From positions 1 through 64,000 of the forward strand of contig JADJPG010000104.1 of NCBI GenBank assembly GCA_016713365.1: DNA of 64,000 bases. Reading direction: 5' to 3'. The stretch is from Verrucomicrobiota bacterium (lineage in GTDB: Bacteria; Verrucomicrobiota; Verrucomicrobiia; Limisphaerales; JADJPG01). The notes beneath the pieces were generated by a model. The model had not been told where the DNA came from and ran no database searches. It saw only the letters and a list, made by a program, of their open reading frames with translations. The position numbers were made by a program, and so were the translations under genes. Positions 59,001 through 64,000 of this stretch are shown here, in pieces (position 1 is the first letter of the stretch; each line of letters begins with the position of its first letter).

Positions 59001-62000
59001 GAGATCATACCGGTATCGACTGCTCCACGTGCGCAGACCGCCAGCGGGCGTGCCGTCGTCGTTCAACCGCACCATCTCGTCCACTTGGATCAGCCGCCCC
59101 AAGCCGTCCACCATCTGAACCGTCGGAGTATCAACATGAGGTGAACCGGCTCCAGTGTCGTTCTCGTCGAACAGCCGAATCATCAGCGGCTCAAACTCCG
59201 TCCGACGGAACGTCCCATCCGGATTGGTCGACCGGATCTCACGGAGAGTCGCATCGTATTCGACACGGGCTTGGGGAGCCGAAGCGAGATCTCTGGAGAC
59301 GAGATTGCCCAGCACGTGGAACTGTCCGGACCAACCTGCCGACTCTACGCTCTCATACGCGAGCAACTCGTCGAGCGATCCGGTCTTCGCCGCAAAGAAC
59401 GCATTCAGAGACCGCGAAGGCTTCTGGCGTGCATTGAACAGGACAGCGCCTGTCACACTGACGCGCGCCGCGCTCCCGCCCGCCGCCGGCTCAGCTTCCG
59501 TCCGCGTCATGAGCGCCCGGCCAAGTCCGTCACTGAACTGTCGTTTGATGAAGTAATGTTCGCGCCTGCTTCCCGGGTTCCCGGGATCGCGGTCGAGCCC
59601 GCGGGTTTCGACGTAGTTGACCATTCCCGTCACGCTCACGCCCCCGGACCTTGTGTAAACCGTCGGAATCGCCAGAGCGTACTCATATTCCGCCGACGGA
59701 TACGCCGGCGCATCGCCGGGCTTGATTACGCTCACCGGACGCCCGAGCACATCGTGCCCGAAGACCGTCGCGTGGCCATTGAAGTCTACGGAACGTGTCA
59801 TCAACGCGAGACCGGCGTCGTAGCTGGCCGAGAACACCAGCGGAACATTCGTCCCGCCCAGATGAATCGTCTCCCGTTCGGCATGGGCGCGGAACACCGG
59901 ATCGAATGCAAGTTCACGAACATGACCTTGAGCGATACCGGCACCTGCATTCGCCAACGGATCGAGGATGAACACCGGATTTCCCCATGAATCATACTTC
60001 GTCCGAACCGTGTTCACGAACGCTGCGGCATTGCCGGGATCAGTCCACTCCCGTCGCATCGTCAGATTCCCGACCGTCACATTCCCGAGGTTATTTCCGG
60101 AGAACGTCTCGTCGTCGTAAAAAATCTCCGCCTTGGAGATCACCACTCCGTTCTCGTCTTGCACCAACGTTCGCCGCGGGAGATGCACGATCCACTTCGC
60201 GAGATTCAGCGCATACTCCGTCACGGTCACCCGCTCATCATCAAACGCCGATCGATCACCACCCACCACAATTCCGAAGTCACTCGATCGCGTCCGATTC
60301 CCGTAGCCATCGAATTCCACCTCCGATTCCAGGCGGCGCGGAGTTCCAACTCCCCGTTCGAGAATCTCCCTCGTGGTCGCCACCGGATGCGCAAACCGAA
60401 TCACCTGCCCGTTCGTCCCGGTCCGGATCAATCGCGGTGGATTCGCCCACGTGGTTGTCTCGCGGGAGAAGATTTCCCCGGCCTCCGTTTCTGAAGTCGA
60501 GCTCAACAACCTGCCCTTCATCGCATCGAAGGCGCGTCCCGTATCGAACGAGGAACGACTCACCAGCGTGGGCGCCGTCTCGTCCCCCTGCTCTACCTCC
60601 TCGACCTTCGCGAAGCCGCGAAACTGCTTCTCCACCGAATCGTAATAGCCGTCGTGATAACTGTAGCGAGTGACGTATTCGTGTCCGAGAGAATCGGAAA
60701 CGCGAACCGCAGCAACCACCGTGACCGGGAACGGCACCGGATCCGGCCATGGCCGACCTGCCTTCTCGTCCGCAAGCGCAAACTCGGTGGAAGACGCATA
60801 CTCAATCGTCGTCACCCGTCCAATGCCGTTACCAATCCTTTTGAGAAGATTTGGTGCCAGCCCCCCGCTCAGCAACTGTCCCAGCTCCACCATCTGCAAC
60901 CGTGCTTCCGCAGTTGCATCCGCGTACACCAGATCGGTCGTCCCGTTTCCATTGAGATCCGCACAGCGAACCGCCGCACCCGACGCCACGATCGGCAAGC
61001 CACGGATCACCCGCCGCGCGCCGAGCGTGTAGTTGCCAAGATTCAGCCAATACCAGCACGTGCCAGGAGACGCGCGTTCGAGAACCAAATCCGCCAGCCC
61101 ATCGCCGTTGATGTCAGTCAACTTCGCCTTCGCAATCTGGTCGGCATCCAGCGTCAGGTCTGGCAGCACGAGGCTGATCGGCGAACCAAACCGACCGTAG
61201 CCCAAACCCGCCGCCACGCTCACCGCGCCCGGCTGAATGCGCGCCACATCTGGAACGCGGTCTCCGTTGCAATCCGCGATCTGCACGCCGGGAAGCGCGA
61301 GGTCGAAACCACCTTCCGGCTCCACGGTGACCGGCGCCGAGTACGACTGCGCACCGAGATTAAACCAAACGCGATAACCCACGCTCCCGCCGAAATCGAC
61401 GCTTTGAACGATGTCGATTCGTTTGTCGAAATCGAGATCCGCCGTGCTGACGCCCGCGTTCCCGAAGGGAGCCGGCGGAGCGGACTCTTGCGTGGACATA
61501 TCCCGACGTTCACCCCAGGACAGTCGCCCACGATTCGCGAAGAAGAACACCGCATCGTCCGCGCTCTTGTGAACCAAATCCGCCAGCCCGTCGCCATCCA
61601 TGTCGGCAAGATGCGTCCGCTGCGAGGCGAGATCGAAGTTCCACGCTGTGCCACTCCCCGGTTCCACCGGCTCTGGAGTGGCCCACTCAATCACCGGCAG
61701 CCCACCGTGCCGGCTCGTTCCACGATTCACCGCCACCGAGTGCCCACCCCTGCCTGATTCGGTCTTGAGCAAGTCCGGCAGGCCGTCAGCGTTCATATCG
61801 ACCAGATCAACGAGCGCGTTGTCCATGACCGCGATCGGCGCGTTGCTCGATCCCCAGACACTCGAACTCGCATCAATCTCCGCCACCGGATGGGAAACCG
61901 CGTAATCAAAAGTCGCCGACGGCAAGGCGGTGACGCCGTCCGCACCGAACAAAGTCATCTTGGACATCAGGGACCAATGCGACGCGTCGCCATCGTAGCG

Positions 62001-62960
62001 CAAGTAATCGAACTCGTACCGGCGATTGAGATAGTCGTTCGTTCCATCGCCGTTCCGGTCCCCGGCGAGATGATTCGTAAGCGCCGCCCCCTGCGTCGCG
62101 ACATGGATCTGCTTCAAGCGTTTGCCGGTTCGAATCAAGAATCCTGCGCGCCCATCTTCGAACCAGTCAGGACGATCCTCGTATTCGAAGAGCACCAAAT
62201 GAAACGCATTCCACGGCGGTGCTCCGGGTCCGTAGCGGATCTCGGACAGATACTTTTGATTAAGATTCTGCGCGCCCGGGAAGGAGCGATAGCGATACTC
62301 GATGACGTTCCCACGCGTATCCGTTTCGCGTTCCAGTAGCCAACGAAATACCCGCTGTGGATTATCGATGTCGCCGATCCTTCCCGCCGCCGTGACGCCA
62401 AACTCCAGTCTCGTCCCATCGGGCGCCGTCGCTTCCCAATTACTTCCAACCCGGCGATAGCGAAGAAACGAACCTTCATTCTCGGAAAAGAAGAAACCAT
62501 CCGCGGTCGGCACCAACTCCTCACGGGAATCCGCGATGAACGTATCCGAACGGTCCACGCCCAGCGACTCGCCGTAAGTGGGAATCCCCTTGTCTGTCCG
62601 ACGCTGCACAAACGGCAGCGACAAGCTCCATCCGTAGCCCAGCGGACCATTCGCGCCGCCTCCATCGTACGAGATTGAGACTGACGGCTGATGGCCAGCG
62701 GTTCCGGGCGGAAGCTTAATGCCGAGCGAATACTTCGCCGTGCCCGTGTTCAGCGATGGCTGGAACGAATCACCGAGTCCTTCAATGGAACCCGGCCCCT
62801 TCGGCAACGAAATGGTATTCGGCGAAACCCCGCTCTTGTCGGCGCACAATCCATTCCCACACCACGCAAGCACTGTAACGAGCCCGAGAGCCCACACCAA
62901 TTGTTTCCCCGCACGCGAACGCAACCTCGTGGCCCACTTCCTGTGTTGAGATCGATTCAT
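56019..62960 (-). CDS. SpvB/TcdB/Rhs protein, a fused TcB-TcC-like toxin subunit with Sec signal
   Basis: 2313 aa from ATG 62960. The signal peptide (~17-40) ends NGLCA. The SpvB-type domain (~48-330) has SLPKGPGSIEGLGDSFQPSL and GPLGYGWSLSLPFVQRR. Six FG-GAP-like calcium repeats (~380-675) include DMNADGLPDLL, DMDGDGLADLVHK and DINGDGLADLVLE. The TcdB middle domain (~700-815) has GNGIGRVTTIEYASSTEF and GYYDSVEKQFRGFAKVEE. Rhs/YD repeats run to ~1820, then a GWN insert (~1827-1967), then the Rhs core (~1985-2106): YHADHLGSATVITD, YFESRFLAANLGRFSSVDP, PLRYSDPLGL. By analogy B and C form a hollow shell that encloses the C-terminal toxin part. The ~205-residue tail after DPLGL is unlike its core and has a hydrophobic half and a Lys/Glu-rich coiled coil. 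It lies 32 nt after the second TcA-like gene. Confidence 0.9.
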   Translation of the reverse strand: MNRSQHRKWATRLRSRAGKQLVWALGLVTVLAWCGNGLCADKSGVSPNTISLPKGPGSIEGLGDSFQPSLNTGTAKYSLGIKLPPGTAGHQPSVSISYDGGGANGPLGYGWSLSLPFVQRRTDKGIPTYGESLGVDRSDTFIADSREELVPTADGFFFSENEGSFLRYRRVGSNWEATAPDGTRLEFGVTAAGRIGDIDNPQRVFRWLLERETDTRGNVIEYRYRSFPGAQNLNQKYLSEIRYGPGAPPWNAFHLVLFEYEDRPDWFEDGRAGFLIRTGKRLKQIHVATQGAALTNHLAGDRNGDGTNDYLNRRYEFDYLRYDGDASHWSLMSKMTLFGADGVTALPSATFDYAVSHPVAEIDASSSVWGSSNAPIAVMDNALVDLVDMNADGLPDLLKTESGRGGHSVAVNRGTSRHGGLPVIEWATPEPVEPGSGTAWNFDLASQRTHLADMDGDGLADLVHKSADDAVFFFANRGRLSWGERRDMSTQESAPPAPFGNAGVSTADLDFDKRIDIVQSVDFGGSVGYRVWFNLGAQSYSAPVTVEPEGGFDLALPGVQIADCNGDRVPDVARIQPGAVSVAAGLGYGRFGSPISLVLPDLTLDADQIAKAKLTDINGDGLADLVLERASPGTCWYWLNLGNYTLGARRVIRGLPIVASGAAVRCADLNGNGTTDLVYADATAEARLQMVELGQLLSGGLAPNLLKRIGNGIGRVTTIEYASSTEFALADEKAGRPWPDPVPFPVTVVAAVRVSDSLGHEYVTRYSYHDGYYDSVEKQFRGFAKVEEVEQGDETAPTLVSRSSFDTGRAFDAMKGRLLSSTSETEAGEIFSRETTTWANPPRLIRTGTNGQVIRFAHPVATTREILERGVGTPRRLESEVEFDGYGNRTRSSDFGIVVGGDRSAFDDERVTVTEYALNLAKWIVHLPRRTLVQDENGVVISKAEIFYDDETFSGNNLGNVTVGNLTMRREWTDPGNAAAFVNTVRTKYDSWGNPVFILDPLANAGAGIAQGHVRELAFDPVFRAHAERETIHLGGTNVPLVFSASYDAGLALMTRSVDFNGHATVFGHDVLGRPVSVIKPGDAPAYPSAEYEYALAIPTVYTRSGGVSVTGMVNYVETRGLDRDPGNPGSRREHYFIKRQFSDGLGRALMTRTEAEPAAGGSAARVSVTGAVLFNARQKPSRSLNAFFAAKTGSLDELLAYESVESAGWSGQFHVLGNLVSRDLASAPQARVEYDATLREIRSTNPDGTFRRTEFEPLMIRLFDENDTGAGSPHVDTPTVQMVDGLGRLIQVDEMVRLNDDGTPAGGLRTWSSRYRYDLNDRLTRIIDAQNNVKEFRYDGMRRKVWMNDADAGISHCRYDEASNLIELIDAKGQRTTYTHDGANRILTEDYHDETTAEFSYQRSPDVIYHYDEASGLLETGDGNSAVARNTRGTLAWVEDSSGGEHSSFDERGRMEWSVKRILDPVLSPDLMFSPATAVSYRTAYVYDSLDRITKMIFPDNDEVNYRFNARNLIEGIHGEAGGEIVAGASYLPSLQQEQVVFGNGVRTRYNYDERQRVSRLLTSDTARGAELVHFAYELDPVSNVSAMRDERPFSAIAAGDRRRNSQRFSYDALYRLTRVQYNLPNPPSSNGGEINFRYDRVGNMQAQTSDIAQLERGLPVTDVGTMSFGGTRGASERIGRGAADPAGPHALTGIVNTNGTRAFAYDSNGNITTNDGLKCQWDFRDRLVSVEDDSMKADYRYDFTGRRVLKRVLWKSGELREAQLVGTSKASRPESTFTLYPGRHFEVRDHDLPVKYVFNSGTRVAQITGSIEHHRRVQRIRFHAGWNLVSIAINAERFWEQLESVDGRAGVVLSVHRWNQTTRAYESVPRNASVSAGGVFWIRATTNFVASVEGEFVEAATRVVPAGGGYVAGPGMVPWAIELPSLASGWMFDPARRRWEAGLRGEIGMASELPAFVAPGQAIYIASDAPVTLDPFPASRRILLYHADHLGSATVITDADGAVVEESSYHPFGALRHESRASDVEAYYGFTQKERDRESGLHYFESRFLAANLGRFSSVDPKFLHVDLLEKSEQTAFLSNPQKGNLYSYVLNNPLRYSDPLGLDETESLGTMSDVVGLVAGGAEELDVWRYTMSGGGKTLASGAGKVTMGVSLAIKGGQFLMDPSAATGGQALNEGAKSAMSIAIPPVGIIWSLLDLTGYGPSAILEHTEKSIQANRAAAAHYKQAAASWNQTAAIYRDGANRLAPKLAEQQKRVDELVKKTNKYIADREREMKSINAAIEKEESELRRANRELRYWQQRERRAKAAAKSE

Positions 62961-62992
62961 ATCGCTGGACGATTGCGCCCGGTTCGCTGCGC

Positions 62993-64000
62993 TCAGTTCC
63001 CCGAGTACGCGTAGGTCTGGAAGAAGATCTTGATGTCGGACACTCCGTTGCCGTCACGCGTTCCATCGGGACGCAACGCGCCGTTGATGAATCGCTGAAT
63101 GCCTTCGGTGCGATCCGTGTGCAGCGTCCCTGCCGGAATGATCAACAGCCAGCGCGTGTTCCACACCGAGCGGCCGATCAGCCGGCTGTCCGAAATCGTT
63201 TCCGCAGGGTTGAAGTTACCGCTGTCATGAAACGCGCGGAAGCGCCCGAAGCGGCGGATGGACGCGAAGTCCTCGAACAACGTGTCGTTGATTGGAATCC
63301 AGTTTGAATCGCCCGGCACATTCCCGTTCAGCGGGAACGGCACCGGGAGCGCCTGATCTAGAACCCGCCATTCGCGGATGTAGGTGTTGCCTTGAGTCGG
63401 AGCGCGCATCACATCCATGCCCACCGGCACGAGATACACGCGCGGCGTGTTGATCATGCCGCCGCCAAGGTTGTTGTAATTCGCGAACCACACGCCGACC
63501 GATCGAATCCTCGTCGCGAACTTCGTTGAATCGTAATCGTTGTCACCGCCGCCCGCGGGCCAGCCGAAGAAGTTCAAACCGAAGTTCACCGTCGTTCCAA
63601 AAGGAATCACGATCGCCGGCTCGACTGGCTGCGTGGGCGAGAACGGAATGCAATGCCGCTGGAACTCGGGCACCTCCAGGAGATTTGGGATTACGTGACG
63701 CTCCAATGTCTCGCGCCAACGCTGCCCGCCACCGGTTCCATTGACGACGCGGAACAGCTCGTTGCGCAGCGAGAAGCGTCCTGTCTCCGTCTGCGGATTA
63801 TTGAAGCCCAGCTGTCCTTTCAGCACGAGATTCCAGTTCGCACTCATTCGCGCCAACGGATCTGCAAGGCCAGGATCACCAGTTCCACCACTGGGAAGCG
63901 GAAGGCCGTTTGAGAAGCGACCCAGCGCGCGCGACCTCACGATGTTCGAGAAGAACGCGATGCCCGGACCGCGATTGTCACCGGGCGCCAGGCAGGTCTC
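62993..64000 (-). CDS. Second TcA-like protein, C-terminal end only (runs off the window)
   Basis: The frame is open to the window edge, giving the last ~335 residues. It matches the end of the giant protein block by block: GDNRGPGIAFFSNIVRSRAL with DNRAGRDFFTDIIRQRS, VNFGLNFFGWPAGGGDNDYD with VTFGLNFFGRPLGGGDTAYD, RVYLVPVGMDVMRAPTQGNT with RVYLFPTGMDVLRSPTGNT, GRSVWNTRWLLIIPAGTL with SRSVWNTDWVLIIPGGTL, and the last strand VSDIKIFFQTYAYSGN. This is the region I compare with the TcB-binding end of Tc toxin A subunits, and the gene directly precedes the TcBC-like gene, the classic A-then-BC order. Its N-terminal domains cannot be seen. Confidence 0.75.
   Translation of the reverse strand, partial: ETCLAPGDNRGPGIAFFSNIVRSRALGRFSNGLPLPSGGTGDPGLADPLARMSANWNLVLKGQLGFNNPQTETGRFSLRNELFRVVNGTGGGQRWRETLERHVIPNLLEVPEFQRHCIPFSPTQPVEPAIVIPFGTTVNFGLNFFGWPAGGGDNDYDSTKFATRIRSVGVWFANYNNLGGGMINTPRVYLVPVGMDVMRAPTQGNTYIREWRVLDQALPVPFPLNGNVPGDSNWIPINDTLFEDFASIRRFGRFRAFHDSGNFNPAETISDSRLIGRSVWNTRWLLIIPAGTLHTDRTEGIQRFINGALRPDGTRDGNGVSDIKIFFQTYAYSGN

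Overview
The window looks like chromosome of a Verrucomicrobiota bacterium, probably of the Pedosphaera/Limisphaerales type. This placement rests on gene content, not on a marker gene: GC-rich DNA, an FTLIELLVVIAI-type pseudopilin with the xxDGHA motif, three ECF sigma factor plus Ser/Thr kinase pairs, and many Sec-exported multidomain proteins (Ig-like, lamin-tail-like, LamG, Kelch, YadA-head, HAF, thrombospondin-3 repeats). I recognised no tRNA, rRNA, CRISPR array or insertion sequence.

Layout. 1-2011 (minus): a chemotaxis-like operon, STAS protein then CheY then CheA; CheA runs off the left edge. 2484-13089 (plus): a Bat-like operon of MoxR ATPase, DUF58, a membrane protein, two VWA membrane proteins, a TPR protein, a large membrane-anchored periplasmic protein and a TlpA-type thioredoxin. 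The first ~5.2 kb is full of single-base frameshifts, most simply read as sequence errors near a contig end. A strong hairpin terminator at 13151-13178 separates it from 13209-23249 (minus): ECF sigma factor, a kinase fused to a PhnD-like binding domain, a lamin-tail/Ig protein, a pseudopilin, a beta-propeller/Ig protein and a phytase-like esterase. Three copies of one bipartite promoter (TTGSAAC, 18 nt, CTGTAG) precede the sigma gene and two of the others, so this block looks like a self-controlled ECF regulon. 23683-27485 (minus) is a second sigma/kinase (WD40) pair, with an 11-bp inverted repeat in front. 27660-35118 (plus) holds two YadA-head/S74-chaperone adhesin-like proteins, a small exported protein and a 14-unit Kelch protein.

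35186-50468 (minus) has a short HPF-like gene and then a tight four-gene operon read from the right: PpiC/SurA-type lipoprotein, an exported GWN-domain protein, a giant (~3660 aa) exported protein whose C-terminal third resembles the pore and TcB-binding parts of Tc toxin A subunits, and a small calcium-binding exported protein. 50686-54991 is a third sigma/kinase pair and 55141-55941 a CBM9/DOMON-like exported protein. 56019-64000 (minus) carries the C-terminal end of a second TcA-like protein followed by a 2313-aa SpvB/TcdB/Rhs protein, a fused TcB-TcC homologue.

The most interesting proposal is that the two right-hand operons form one Sec-exported Tc-toxin-like system, with giant lectin/LamG/HAF-decorated A subunits, a fused BC subunit, a dedicated foldase and accessory exported proteins, beside an ECF/kinase pair that could regulate it. 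Positions of frameshifts and domain borders are estimates made by eye.
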